A stretch of 33,444 nucleotides of DNA from CAZXNF01 sp050741255 (GCA_050741255.1 JBOIEQ010000035.1:1-33444), one strand, 5' to 3'. Positions 22,358-31,726 are shown, numbered from the stretch's first letter. Notes: generated by a model not told the origin, from the letters alone. Program-made: numbers and translations.

Positions 22358-23392
22358 ATGCAAGGCACCACCTTCGCACGCGCGGCGTTCGCGCTTGCCG
22401 TCGTCGTCAGCGCGCCCGCCGTCTGGGCGCAGAACGTGAAGATCACGCCGCTCGGCTCGCACGACGGCGAACTGTGCGACCGCGACCGCGCGACGATCTT
22501 CGAGGACCCGACCGGCGTGCGCATCCTCTACGATGCCGGCCATTCGGTGACCGGCGGCGACGACGTGCGGCTGGGCGACGTGCATGTCGTGCTGCTCTCG
22601 CACGCGCACGGCGACCACATGGGCGACCGCAGGATGAAGGCGCTGGGCGCGGGCACCTGCGCCGCGGCGGAAACCATTTCCGCCGCGCCGAATTCCACCA
22701 CCGCCGAAATCGCGGCGGCGAAGAACGCCGCGATCATCATGATCGCCGACATGGGCGCCTTCATCGGCAAGAAAGTGCAGAACGTCCAGGGCAAGCCGAC
22801 GGCGAACTGCGCGGAGGCGGCCGGCAGCATCACGGTGCCGCTGCCCGCGCCCTGCCTCGCCAACGTCCACCTCGGTGGCACGCGCGTGGTGAAGACCGCC
22901 GGCGCCGCGAAAGGCGTGGAAATCACCACCATCCATGCCGCGCACGCGAGCGGCGTCTCGCGCGATCTGCTGACCGATCCGGAAAAAGCCAATCTGGCGC
23001 TCGACAACCTGACGATGCAGCTCGGACCCCCGAGCGGCTATGTGATCGCCTTCACCAACGGCCTGAAGGTTTACCTGTCCGGCGACACCGGGCTGCACAG
23101 CGAGATGAAGACGCTGGTGAACGAGTACCACAAGGCCAACCTCGCGGTGATGAACCTCGGCACCAGCGCGGTGACCATGCACGCGGCCGCCTACGCCATC
23201 AACAACCTCGTCGCTCCCGCGGCGGTGATCGCCTCCCACGTGAACGAGGCGGCGACCGCGGGCGGAAAACTGCGACCCGAATCGCGGACCGCGGCGTTTA
23301 CCGCGCTCGTCAAGGGGCGTCCGGTCTATCCTGCGGTGAGCGGAAAGACGATGGAGTTCGACGGCAGCGCCAGGTGCGTGGCGGGGTGCTGA
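22358..23392 (+). CDS. Exported metallo-beta-lactamase-fold hydrolase
   Basis: A 344-residue MBL-fold protein with a signal peptide (MQGTTFARAAFALAVVVSA, cleavage near VWA-QN). The zinc motif SHAHGDHMGD gives His82, His84, Asp86 and His87. Later ligand candidates are IHAAHASG, LSGDTGLHSE (Asp) and ASHVNE (His). The layout resembles UlaG/YcbX-like lactonase or diesterase MBL proteins rather than beta-lactamases. Four Cys residues are visible after the signal (40, and others near 108, 149 and 165) and could form periplasmic disulfides. The ATG at 22358 with agggga upstream was preferred to longer frames starting in the divergent gap. The substrate is unknown. It converges on a Bug gene 40 bases away. 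Confidence 0.88.
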   Translation: MQGTTFARAAFALAVVVSAPAVWAQNVKITPLGSHDGELCDRDRATIFEDPTGVRILYDAGHSVTGGDDVRLGDVHVVLLSHAHGDHMGDRRMKALGAGTCAAAETISAAPNSTTAEIAAAKNAAIIMIADMGAFIGKKVQNVQGKPTANCAEAAGSITVPLPAPCLANVHLGGTRVVKTAGAAKGVEITTIHAAHASGVSRDLLTDPEKANLALDNLTMQLGPPSGYVIAFTNGLKVYLSGDTGLHSEMKTLVNEYHKANLAVMNLGTSAVTMHAAAYAINNLVAPAAVIASHVNEAATAGGKLRPESRTAAFTALVKGRPVYPAVSGKTMEFDGSARCVAGC

Positions 23393-23432
23393 TGGGGGAG
23401 GGTAAAGACGTTGACCCCGTATGTTCGCGGCG

Positions 23433-24422
23433 TCAGTCGAGCGTAACGCCGGCCGCCTTGATCACCTTGCCCCAGATATCGAATTCTTCGCGGATGAACG
23501 CGGCAAATTGTTCGGGCGTATTCGATCGGGCCTCAGCGCCCTGAGATAGCAGGCGTTCTTTCGTATCCGGCGCTTCCAGCGATTTCACCAGTGCGGCATG
23601 CAGTTTGGCGGTGATGTCCTTCGGCGTCGCCGCGGCGACGACGACGCCGTACCAGTTGTCGGCGCGCACGCTCGGATAACCTGCCTCTGTCATGGTCGGC
23701 ACGTCCGGCAGGGTGGCCTGACGCTTTGCGGTCGCCACCGCGAGCGCGCGCAACTTTCCGGCCTTGACGTGCGGCAGCAGCACCGGCACATCGAGAATGG
23801 TGAACAGCACATGTCCGCCGAGCAGATCGATGACCGCCGGCGCCGCGCCCTTGTACGGAACATGTATGAGCTCGATGCCGGCGGCGACCCGCAGAGACTC
23901 GACCGCGAGATGCGGCATGCCGCCATTGCCGGTGGAGCCGTAACTCAGTTGCCGGGGCTTCGCCTTCGCCAGCGCGACCAGCTCCTTGGTCGTTTTCACC
24001 GGCAGCGAAGGATGCACGACCAGCATTTCCGGGACCGTAACCGCGAGCGTGACCGGCGCGAGATCCCGGTTCACGTCGATCGACAGCTTGGCGTAGAGAT
24101 TGGGTGCAAAGGTGAGCACGCCGGTGCCTGCGAAGTAGACGACGTAGCCATCGGCGGGCACGCCCCTGACGAGATATTCGGCGGCGATCATGCCGCTGAC
24201 GCCGGGACGGTTTTCGACGATGACCTGCTGGCCGACGACCTCGGTCATTTTCTGTGCGATCGTGCGCGCGAAGAAATCGGCGGGTCCGCCGGCCGGAAAC
24301 CCGACCAGCATGCGAATCGACTTGGCGGGGAAAGCCGCGGCGCCGGCGGGGGCCTGCGCGAGTGCCGGCGTGACGCAGGACAGGGCAACGGCGAATGGCG
24401 CGACGCGCATCAGGCTACGCAT
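23433..24422 (-). CDS. Bug-type periplasmic solute-binding protein
   Basis: A 329-residue Bug/TctC-family protein. The signal peptide MRSLMRVAPFAVALSCVTPALA is followed by FPAKSIRMLVGFPAGGPADFFAR, VIVENRPGVSG, VPADGYVVYFAG, VVHPSLPVKTTKELVALAKAKP, IHVPYKGAAPA and LRALAVATAKRQA. The family Asp is kept in PADFFAR. ggaggaaatc precedes the ATG on the leftward strand. It is divergent from the small unknown gene at 24696, with a 273-base gap that should hold both promoters. No enzyme gene is cotranscribed, so its ligand cannot be guessed from context. Confidence 0.94.
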   Translation of the reverse strand: MRSLMRVAPFAVALSCVTPALAQAPAGAAAFPAKSIRMLVGFPAGGPADFFARTIAQKMTEVVGQQVIVENRPGVSGMIAAEYLVRGVPADGYVVYFAGTGVLTFAPNLYAKLSIDVNRDLAPVTLAVTVPEMLVVHPSLPVKTTKELVALAKAKPRQLSYGSTGNGGMPHLAVESLRVAAGIELIHVPYKGAAPAVIDLLGGHVLFTILDVPVLLPHVKAGKLRALAVATAKRQATLPDVPTMTEAGYPSVRADNWYGVVVAAATPKDITAKLHAALVKSLEAPDTKERLLSQGAEARSNTPEQFAAFIREEFDIWGKVIKAAGVTLD

Positions 24423-24695
24423 GATTTCCTCCGGTTTTATTCTTGGAAAAAAACGGTGCGGGGAATGGGAGGGTCAAACCACCATTTCCGCATCCGCGAC
24501 TGTATCGGCGGCCCGGCAGACGGTCAATCGCAAGGCATACGCTGCCCCCGCACTCCCGGACGATTTGCATTCTGCAGCGTACCGAACCGTCACCCGCCGA
24601 CGCAAAGCGGGGCGGAGGTCAATGAAACCAGGTTTAAGCCTTCCTTAAGCGAGGCTCTCTAGCATGCGTGACCGCATGTAGAAGGGAGCATTCCA

Positions 24696-24992
24696 ATGGA
24701 AGACCTTGAGGGATTCGCACGCCTCGCCAGGGCGGTGGTGCTGGCGGACGAGGTCATGGAGCGGGCCACGAAGGAAACGGTGGTGGAGGCCGCCCGCATC
24801 CTCGCCGCGGAACTCGCCCATTACAAGCTGAAGTTCGGCAAAACGGCGATCGACAAGACGGCCATGCTGGTCGACTTCAACCACCTGACGGAAGACCAGG
24901 CGGAATGGATGTCCGAGAGCCTGGAGAATCTGGTTGTCGCGCTGGTGACGGTGCGGGAGGGCGAGGGTGGGGCGCAGTCCGTACTGCAGTAA
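24696..24992 (+). CDS. Small protein of unknown function, 98 residues
   Basis: I do not recognise a family. The product is acidic and largely helical by composition (EVMERATKETVVEAARILAAELAHYKLKFGKTAIDK). It has no signal peptide, membrane helix, Cys or metal motif, and is likely a cytoplasmic helical-bundle protein. Its codon use is like its neighbours, and an aaggga-type ribosome site lies just before the ATG. Upstream, catgcg-tgac-cgcatg (24663-24678) is a 6-base inverted repeat in the leader that could be an operator or hairpin. It stands alone between two leftward Bug genes. Confidence 0.7.
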   Translation: MEDLEGFARLARAVVLADEVMERATKETVVEAARILAAELAHYKLKFGKTAIDKTAMLVDFNHLTEDQAEWMSESLENLVVALVTVREGEGGAQSVLQ

Positions 24993-25132
24993 GTTTGCCC
25001 TGCGGCGGCGGGACGACCTGGTGAAGGTGCCGGGGAAGCGACGAAGGGGTCGCACACTACCCGCGGGTGTTGAGGGGTGTGTGCTTTAACGCGACCGGTC
25101 TGGCGTCGAATGCGGCCCGCCGTGGACGCCGG

Positions 25133-26095
25133 TCACTGATCCAGTTTTATGTTGGCGGTTGTGATCACGCCCCGCCATTTTGTGCTTTCGTTCTGCATGT
25201 ACGCACCAAACTCGGCCGGTGTGGTCTCTTTGAATAATTCCATTCCCAACGCGGAATAACGCTCACGGATCTCGGGCGTGCTCAAGGCCGTGCGGATTTC
25301 GGTGTTCAACCGCAGGATGATTTCCCTCGGCGTCCCGGCAGGCGCGATCACGCCGTTCCACGCGGTGCCGACCACCTTGGGCCAGCCGGTTTCGGCGAAG
25401 GTCGGCACGTTGGGCAGGAATACGCTACGGCGGTCGTTCGCCACCGCGAGCGGCCTGAGCTTGCCGTTCTGGATAAAGGGCAACGCCACTGGCAGCACGC
25501 TCCACAAGGCATCTACATGACCGCCGATCGTGTCGGTCAGCGCCGGCGCACCGCCTTTATAGGGGATGGGATTGACGCGTATCCTGGCCGCCTGATGGAA
25601 AAGTTCCGTCAGCAGATGCTGCACCGTGCCGACGTTCGGATACGCCGAATTGATGGTGCGCGTCTTGGCCAGCGCGACGAACTCCGCCACCGAGCGCGCC
25701 GGCAGCGAAGGGTGCACGACGAGAACGCTCACACTTTCGTTGGCCAGTACGATCGGTTCGAAGTCGCGCGTCGGATCGTAGGGCAGGGTCGGGTACAGGC
25801 TTCGCGCAATGGTCATGGGGCCGGGCTGCGCCATGCCGATCGTGTAGCCATCTGGCATTGCCTTGGCGAGCACATCAGTTCCTGCGATGCCGTCCACGCC
25901 GGGGCGGTTTTCGACGACGACGGAGCGTCCCAGGCTTTCGCTAAGTTTCTGGCTGATGATGCGGGCTACGAGATCGGTGCCGCCGCCGGGGGTGGAGGGA
26001 GTGATCATTCGGATGCCCTTGGCCGGATAGGTTTGCGCGGGCGCCGGGACGGCTGCGGCAAGCATCGCCGCTGCAAGGAATGCAGGTCGTTTCAT
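25133..26095 (-). CDS. Bug-type periplasmic solute-binding protein
   Basis: A 320-residue Bug/TctC-family protein. The signal peptide MKRPAFLAAAMLAAAVPAPA precedes QTYPAKGIRMITPSTPGGGTDLVAR, VVENRPGVDG, MPDGYTIGMAQPG, VVHPSLPARSVAEFVALAK, INPIPYKGGAPALTD and LRPLAVANDRRS. The binding loop TPSTPGGGTD differs from the usual VPFPPGG, suggesting a different ligand shape. The leftward ATG at 26095 has tggaga upstream. Longer frames continue 5' but lack a signal peptide at their start. It is divergent from the M24-fold gene, and shared regulation from the 237-base gap is plausible, so its ligand may relate to that enzyme. Confidence 0.93.
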   Translation of the reverse strand: MKRPAFLAAAMLAAAVPAPAQTYPAKGIRMITPSTPGGGTDLVARIISQKLSESLGRSVVVENRPGVDGIAGTDVLAKAMPDGYTIGMAQPGPMTIARSLYPTLPYDPTRDFEPIVLANESVSVLVVHPSLPARSVAEFVALAKTRTINSAYPNVGTVQHLLTELFHQAARIRVNPIPYKGGAPALTDTIGGHVDALWSVLPVALPFIQNGKLRPLAVANDRRSVFLPNVPTFAETGWPKVVGTAWNGVIAPAGTPREIILRLNTEIRTALSTPEIRERYSALGMELFKETTPAEFGAYMQNESTKWRGVITTANIKLDQ

Positions 26096-26332
26096 GCGGT
26101 CTCCACAGGGAGGGCTGCGTGCTGCGCTGCCGCAAGCATATTGCGCTGATCGACCGGAAATGGGAAGACAGCGTGTTTTTTCATTCGGACAGCGGTACGT
26201 TGTCCGGCGGTTGCGTACGGAGGGTGCGTTGCATAACATCATTCCGGCTTCGTTGCGGAGCGGCGATGTCTTGCCGCGCCGGTTTTGCGCAGGCGGCCAG
26301 GCGTCATTCCCCACGACAAACAGGATGCATCG

Positions 26333-27535
26333 ATGCAGATAGACCATGGCAGCTTGATGGCCCGCACGCAGGAAGCCGAAGCGGAATTGCGCGATCACGG
26401 GCTCGACGGGCTGGTGCTCTATGCAAACGGCAGCACGCTCGGCAACCAGGCTCGCACGCACGGTTATATGCGGTATTTCTGCGATTTCGACAGCCATAAT
26501 TTCCCCGCGGTCTTCATCCTGCGCCCGGGCGAGCCGGCCGTGCTGATCACGGGCAATGCCAACGCCCGCAACAACCGCGACGTCGGCTGGGAAAAAAGCC
26601 TCTGGGTACGGGGCATCCGTCACGTCACCGCACAGGCGCTGGGCGACGAGATCGTGAAAGTCCTCGGCGCGGGCAACGGCGCTCCGCGTCGAGTCGCCTA
26701 CCTCGGCTACAACGAAACACTGGCGCCCGTGTGGAAGGCGATCGAACGGGGCCTGCCCGGCGTCGAGTGGGACCACGAGTTCGGCGCGCGCGTGCTCGAC
26801 AAACACCGCGTGCAGAAAAGCCCGCAGGCGCTGGCGATCCACCGGCACGCGGCGGAAATCTGCGACCTGATGTTCGCAAGGCTAGCGCGGGAGGTCCGCA
26901 GCGGCAAGCCGGGCTACCAGCTGCAGGCGGCGATGGAACATACCGCGAAAGAAGAAGGTTGCGAATATTGCCTGATCTGGCTGACGGTGTTGCCACATGC
27001 CGATTTTTCGCGCTTCAACAAGGAGGAATGTCTGCGGGCGCCGCAGGAAGGCGATCAGGTACTGGCCGGGATTTACATCATCTACGAGGGTCACTGGGGG
27101 CATGCCATCCGCACGGGCAACGTGGGCGAACCCACACCTGAACACCGGCTGCTCTACGATCGTGTGAACCAAATGATCGACGCGGGGCTGGGCAAGATCC
27201 GCCCGGGCGACAATCTGCACGACGTGAATACCGCAATGACAAAGGTCTGGCAGAAGTACTACCAGCCGCATGAAATCCGCCGGTCTCGTCCGGGCCATGG
27301 CCTCGGCTACTCGTACGAGGATCCGATCGTGAGCCAGGCCTTTCCCTACGCGTGGAATGTCAAGGACGGCCCGCAGCCCGAACCGATCGTCATCAAGCCG
27401 GGCATGCTGATGGAGTTGCACCCGCAGATCTGGGTGCCGGGTGCGGGCGGGGCGATGATCGGGGAAATGGTCGCGGCCACCGACACAGGCTACGAGGTAC
27501 TCACCCGCTACCCGCGGGCGCTGCAGGTCTGGTAA
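26333..27535 (+). CDS. M24 (creatinase/aminopeptidase-fold) family protein with incomplete metal site
   Basis: A 400-residue pita-bread-fold protein. The N-terminal creatinase-like domain is at about 1-155 and the M24 catalytic domain at about 170-395. Usual Xaa-Pro peptidases bind two metals with Asp, Asp, His, Glu, Glu. Here the segment GDQVLAGIYIIYEGHWGHAIRTG places Gly246 and His257 where the two Asp belong, while GHGLG (His322), MELHP (Glu361) and IGEMVAATD (Glu378) are kept. That pattern is closer to creatinase-type enzymes than to dinuclear peptidases. The ATG at 26333 follows a short cagga. It is divergent from a Bug gene. Probably a C-N hydrolase or lyase on a small molecule, but this is inference. 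Confidence 0.87.
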   Translation: MQIDHGSLMARTQEAEAELRDHGLDGLVLYANGSTLGNQARTHGYMRYFCDFDSHNFPAVFILRPGEPAVLITGNANARNNRDVGWEKSLWVRGIRHVTAQALGDEIVKVLGAGNGAPRRVAYLGYNETLAPVWKAIERGLPGVEWDHEFGARVLDKHRVQKSPQALAIHRHAAEICDLMFARLAREVRSGKPGYQLQAAMEHTAKEEGCEYCLIWLTVLPHADFSRFNKEECLRAPQEGDQVLAGIYIIYEGHWGHAIRTGNVGEPTPEHRLLYDRVNQMIDAGLGKIRPGDNLHDVNTAMTKVWQKYYQPHEIRRSRPGHGLGYSYEDPIVSQAFPYAWNVKDGPQPEPIVIKPGMLMELHPQIWVPGAGGAMIGEMVAATDTGYEVLTRYPRALQVW

Positions 27536-27614
27536 GCACGGTTAAGTGGCGCCGGTTTCCCGATAAATGGTGTTCTGGCCATTTTCAATGGACTGACTCG
27601 TGCGCGGCGCTCCT

Positions 27615-28805
27615 CTAGAGCACGCCCCCCGCCTTCAACTTCGCCACCTCCGCTTCCCCATACCCCAGCTCCTTCATCACCTCCGCCGTATGCTCCCCGC
27701 TCTCCGGCGTGTGCTTGCGGATGCTCCGCGGGATGCCCGGCATGTTGAGCGGTGAGGCGACCACCTTGGTGTCGCCGAACACCGTGGATTTCATCGGCGT
27801 CGCGATGTTGAGATGTTGCACCTGCGGCTCCGCGAAGACCTGGTCGATCTTGTTGATGGGGCCGGCGGGGATGCCGACCGATTCGCAGAGGTCCACCCAG
27901 TGCGCGGTGGGCTTCTGGCGCGTGACGTCGCCGATCGCGGCATAGACGGCCGGGCGGTCCTTGCGGCGCGCTTCCTGCGAGCTCCATTCGGGTTTGGTGG
28001 CCCACTCGGGCTTGCCGATCGCCTCGCAGAACTTGATCCAGTGGTGCGGCGCCGTGGCGGAGATGTTGACCGCGCCGTCGGCCGTGGGAAAGGCGTTGCT
28101 GGGGATCATGGTCGGGTGCTCGTTGCCGGCCTGCCCCGCGACGTCGCCCTTCATCAGGTAGCGCGCGGCCTGGAAGTCCATCAGGAACACCTGCGTCTCG
28201 AGCAGGCTGGTGTGCACCCAGCGGCCGACGCCGGTGCGCTCGCGCTCGAACAGCGCGGTCATGATGCCGAACGCCAGCGAGGTGCCGGCGACGAGGTCGT
28301 TGACCGCGATGCCCGCGCGCACCGGACCCTGGCCCGGCATGCCCGTGACGGACATCAGGCCGCCCATGCCCTGCGCGATCTGGTCCACGCCGGCGCGATG
28401 GCTCGCCGGGCCGTCCTGCCCGAAGCCGCTGATGCTCCCGTAGACGATGCGCGGGTTGATCTTCTTCACGTCCTCGTAGGCGATCTTCAGGCGGTGCTTC
28501 ACCGGCGCGCGCATGTTCTCGACGATCACGTCGGCGCGGGCGGCGAGCTTCATGAAGATGGCGTGGCCTTCCGCGGATTTGAGGTTGAGCTGGATCGCGC
28601 GTTTGTTGCGATGCAGGTTCTGGAAGTCCGGGCTCTGGCGGCGGCCGATGATGTCCTCGCTGCCTGCGCCGGCCTGCTCGATGCGGATCACCTCCGCGCC
28701 CCAGTCGGAGAGGTGGCGCACGCAGGTCGGGCCCGCGCGGGCGAGCGTCAGGTCCAGCACGCGGAGGGTGGACAGGGGGAGGGGCGGGGTCGTCGTGTCG
28801 TTCAT
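27615..28805 (-). CDS. CoA-transferase family III (CaiB/BaiF/formyl-CoA transferase-like)
   Basis: A 396-residue family III CoA-transferase. Landmarks are LRVLDLTLARAGPTCVRHLSDWGAEVIRIE, NLHRNKRAIQLNL, ADVIVENMR, ISGFGQDGPASHRAGVDQIAQ, GIMTALFERERTGVGRWV and the C-terminal SPLNMPGIP / HTAEVMKELGYGEAEVAKL. Such enzymes move CoA between carboxylates by a ping-pong route through an active-site carboxylate. At the position of the formyl-CoA transferase Asp this protein has Glu203 (SLLETQ), a variation seen in other members. The leftward ATG at 28805 lies 11 bases after the aldo/keto reductase stop, so they are cotranscribed. The donor and acceptor acids are unknown. Confidence 0.93.
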   Translation of the reverse strand: MNDTTTPPLPLSTLRVLDLTLARAGPTCVRHLSDWGAEVIRIEQAGAGSEDIIGRRQSPDFQNLHRNKRAIQLNLKSAEGHAIFMKLAARADVIVENMRAPVKHRLKIAYEDVKKINPRIVYGSISGFGQDGPASHRAGVDQIAQGMGGLMSVTGMPGQGPVRAGIAVNDLVAGTSLAFGIMTALFERERTGVGRWVHTSLLETQVFLMDFQAARYLMKGDVAGQAGNEHPTMIPSNAFPTADGAVNISATAPHHWIKFCEAIGKPEWATKPEWSSQEARRKDRPAVYAAIGDVTRQKPTAHWVDLCESVGIPAGPINKIDQVFAEPQVQHLNIATPMKSTVFGDTKVVASPLNMPGIPRSIRKHTPESGEHTAEVMKELGYGEAEVAKLKAGGVL

Positions 28806-28816
28806 GGTTCTCTCTT

Positions 28817-29650
28817 TCAGTCCCAGTCGGGCGCGCGGCCCTTGGGGTTGGCGATGCGGCCGTCCGGCCGTTTGAGGGCGGCGATTTTCTGCATTTCGCC
28901 GTCCGTCAGTTCGAAGTTGAACACGTCCAGGCTTTCCGCGATATGCCCGGGGTTCGCGGAGCGCGGAATGGGGGCGACGCCCTGCTGCAGCAGCCAGCGC
29001 AGGCCGATCTGCGCGACGGACTTGCCGCGTGCCCGGGCGATCCCGGCCACGACCGGGTCGTTGATCAGCTTGCCGCGCGCGAGCGGGCAGTAGGCGGTGA
29101 ACACCATGCCGTGCTGCCGGCAATAGTCGAGGATCTTCGTCTGGTCGAGGTAGGGATGGTACTCCGCCTGCAGCGTCACCAGCGGCTCCGGGCAGAGCTG
29201 GCGCGCCTCCTCGAGCATCGCGATGTTGTAGTTCGCCACGCCGAGGTGCCGGGCCAGTCCGTCGCGCCTGGCCTTGGCCAGGGCGCCGATCGTTTCCGCG
29301 AGCGGCACTTTCTCGGGACTGGGCCAGTGCACGTGCAGCAGATCCACGTAATCCACCTGCAGGGTCTTCAGGCTTTCGTCCACGGACTTCGAGAAGTCCG
29401 CCGCGCGCAGGTATTCGTGCGAGACCTTGGTGACGAGGAAGATGTCTTCGCGCGGCACGCCGGAGGCGCGAATGCCTTCGCCCACGCCTTTCTCGCTGCC
29501 GTACTTCCAGGCGGTGTCGATATGCCGGTAGCCGAGCTTCAGTGCGGTGGCGACGGTCTCGGCGCAATCGCCGAGGTGCGAGGTGCCGAAGCCGAGGGCG
29601 GGGATCTGCGCGCCGTGGGCGGAGAGGAGGGGGATGACGGGGGCGTTCAT
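28817..29650 (-). CDS. Aldo/keto reductase
   Basis: A 277-residue TIM-barrel NADPH-dependent oxidoreductase. The catalytic tetrad is visible as Asp45 (HIDTAWKYG), Tyr50, Lys75 (LVTKV) and His108 (LLHVHWP). The cofactor-binding tail includes IPRSANPGHIAESL. GFGTSHLGD at the N-terminus resembles 2,5-diketogluconate reductase-type AKRs. The ATG at 29650 was preferred to an upstream one that would add a non-homologous 24-residue leader. It is the first gene of a leftward pair with the CoA-transferase. It likely reduces an aldehyde or ketone intermediate; substrate unknown. Confidence 0.92.
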   Translation of the reverse strand: MNAPVIPLLSAHGAQIPALGFGTSHLGDCAETVATALKLGYRHIDTAWKYGSEKGVGEGIRASGVPREDIFLVTKVSHEYLRAADFSKSVDESLKTLQVDYVDLLHVHWPSPEKVPLAETIGALAKARRDGLARHLGVANYNIAMLEEARQLCPEPLVTLQAEYHPYLDQTKILDYCRQHGMVFTAYCPLARGKLINDPVVAGIARARGKSVAQIGLRWLLQQGVAPIPRSANPGHIAESLDVFNFELTDGEMQKIAALKRPDGRIANPKGRAPDWD

Positions 29651-29807
29651 GAAATTTTCCGGCAGGATGGTAGGCAGTGCGGCCGATGGCCCGGACCGGG
29701 AGGAATGGCGGGCCACGGGCACACGATTATTCGTGTTACTTTAACCCCAAAACACGCCGCCACCTCGCCGAGCGGAAGGTGCACATCCGATTTTCCAGGA
29801 GGAGTTC

Positions 29808-30773
29808 ATGAAAGCAGCCGGTATCGTCATCGCGGCGCTGGCCGCCGCCGTCACCTGCAGCACGCAGGCACAGACCTTTCCCGCAAAACCGATCCGCATC
29901 ATCGTTCCGCTCGCGCCGGGCGGCAACGTGGACATCGTCGCGCGCCTGCTGGCGCAGCACATGGCCGAAACTTTCGGCCAGCAGGTGATCGTGGACAACC
30001 GGCCCGGCGCCAGCAGCCTCGTCGGCACGCAACAGGTGGCCAAGGCGCCGGGCGACGGTTACACGCTGCTGGCGATGGCCAACACCTTCGCGATGGTGCC
30101 CTCCATCATCTCGAATCCGGGCTACGACCCCTTGAAGGACTTCAGTGCGGTGACACTGACCTGCCTCGTGCCGCAGGTGGTGATCGTCAACCCGTCACTG
30201 CCGGTGCGCTCGATCAAGGAGTTGATCGCGCTGGCCCGCGCACGGCCGGGGCAGATCGCCTACGGCACGTCCGGCGCCGGCGGCACCGGGCACATGGCGA
30301 CCGTACTGCTGGCGAACCAGACGGGCGTGAAGCTGCTGCACATACCCTACAAGGGCAACGCCCCGGCGCTGATCGACCTCGTGGGCGGCCAGATCATGAT
30401 GATGTTCGACCAGATCAGCACCTCCGAGCAGTACATCAAGGGCGGCAAGGTGCGTGCGCTGGCGGTCTCCAGCCTGACCCGCTCGCCGCTGTTTCCCGAC
30501 CTGCCGACGATCAGCGAGTCCGGCGCTCCCGGCTACGAGGACGTGACCTTCAACGGCCTGATGGCGCCGGCCGGCACGCCGCTCACGGCCCGCGCGCGGA
30601 TCCAGGAGGAGGTGGCCCGTATCGTGCGCATCCCGGCGTTGCGCGACCGCTACCTGGAGCGCGGCATCGAACTCAAGGCGAGCGCCTCGCCCGACGAGTT
30701 CGCCGCCTACGTGAAGGCGGAGTTCGACAAAAAAGCCAAGCTCGCGCGGGAAGCGAATATCCGGCTGGATTAA
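29808..30773 (+). CDS. Bug-type periplasmic solute-binding protein
   Basis: A 321-residue Bug/TctC-family protein. The signal peptide MKAAGIVIAALAAAVTCSTQA precedes QTFPAKPIRIIVPLAPGGN with VDIVAR, VIVDNRPGASS, PGDGYTLLAMA, VNPSLPVRSIKELIALARARP, HIPYKGNAPALID and VRALAVSSLTRSP. A strong aggaggag ribosome site precedes the ATG. The leading Bug gene of a catabolic run, it lies 56 bases before the amidohydrolase, so its ligand is probably the acid handled by the next three enzymes (inference). Confidence 0.94.
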   Translation: MKAAGIVIAALAAAVTCSTQAQTFPAKPIRIIVPLAPGGNVDIVARLLAQHMAETFGQQVIVDNRPGASSLVGTQQVAKAPGDGYTLLAMANTFAMVPSIISNPGYDPLKDFSAVTLTCLVPQVVIVNPSLPVRSIKELIALARARPGQIAYGTSGAGGTGHMATVLLANQTGVKLLHIPYKGNAPALIDLVGGQIMMMFDQISTSEQYIKGGKVRALAVSSLTRSPLFPDLPTISESGAPGYEDVTFNGLMAPAGTPLTARARIQEEVARIVRIPALRDRYLERGIELKASASPDEFAAYVKAEFDKKAKLAREANIRLD

Positions 30774-30829
30774 ACTCGGCCTACTCCCGCGCCGCGCCGG
30801 CGGCGGGGATGCACTGAAAAGGAATTTCC

Positions 30830-31714
30830 GTGTCACTGCACGATGAAGGAACGCCGGCCTTCAGGCCGGCGCCGCTGGCCTGCGACAGCCATTTTCACGT
30901 CTTCGGACCGGCCGAGAAATATTCCTACGGCACCGACCTGCGCTACGCGCCGCCGCACGCGCCATTGCAGGACTACCTCGCGCTGGCCAAACACCTGGGC
31001 ATCGAGCGCTACGTGTTCGTGCAGCCGTCCGCCTACGGGCGCGACAACGCCTGCATGCTCGACGCGATGCGCGAGGTGGGCACCGCCCGCTGCCGCGGCA
31101 TCGTGGACGTGGACGAGAACGCACCGGACGCGGAGCTCGCGCGCCTGCATGCGGCGGGCGTGCGCGGCGTGCGCGTCAACGTCTCGCCCATCCATCCGCC
31201 GACACCGGGCCTTGCCGCGAAGATGCTGCCGCGCATCGAACGCCTGAACGTGCGCTGCGCGGAGCTCGGCTGGCAGCTCGACTTCCTGACGCCGGGCTGG
31301 CTCACGCGCGAACTGTTTCCCGTGATGCGCAGACTCAAGGTGGACTTCACCGTCGCGCACATGGGCATGTTCCTGGCGAAGGACGGCGTCGCGCAGCCGG
31401 GCTTCCAGGAATTCCTGGCGCTGATCCGGGAAATGCGCAACGGCGGACCGAACGGCGCCCACTGCTGGCCCAAGTTCACCGGCACCTACCGCATGTCCAC
31501 CGCGCCGGGGTTCAGTGACGAGGCGCCGTTCGCGCGCGCCTTGATCGACGCCGCGCCGGACCGCATCATCTGGGGCAGCGACTACCCGCACCTGTCGTTC
31601 GCGGACAAGGTGGGTTCGGTCGAGCTCTTCAACCTGCTGGCCGACTGGGCGCCCGACGCGGCCGTGCGCAAGCAGATCCTCATCGACAATCCCCAACGCC
31701 TGTTCGGCTTTTAG
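30830..31714 (+). CDS. Amidohydrolase-family hydrolase, 2-pyrone-4,6-dicarboxylate hydrolase (LigI)-like
   Basis: A 294-residue TIM-barrel hydrolase of the amidohydrolase 2 family. The opening ACDSHFHVFGP (His21, His23) and RYAPPHAPLQDYLALAKHLGIERYVFVQPSAYG are characteristic of LigI-like proteins. DFTVAHMGMF and IIWGSDYPHLSF supply the later active-site His and Asp. LigI opens the lactone ring of 2-pyrone-4,6-dicarboxylate; related members act on other lactones or dicarboxylate esters. GTG at 30830 is the start, with aaaagga upstream; the first codon context excludes ATG. It is 12 bases before the aldolase gene. A ring-opening or lactonase role is likely, substrate unproven. Confidence 0.9.
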   Translation: MSLHDEGTPAFRPAPLACDSHFHVFGPAEKYSYGTDLRYAPPHAPLQDYLALAKHLGIERYVFVQPSAYGRDNACMLDAMREVGTARCRGIVDVDENAPDAELARLHAAGVRGVRVNVSPIHPPTPGLAAKMLPRIERLNVRCAELGWQLDFLTPGWLTRELFPVMRRLKVDFTVAHMGMFLAKDGVAQPGFQEFLALIREMRNGGPNGAHCWPKFTGTYRMSTAPGFSDEAPFARALIDAAPDRIIWGSDYPHLSFADKVGSVELFNLLADWAPDAAVRKQILIDNPQRLFGF

Positions 31715-31726
31715 AAGGAGTACCGC

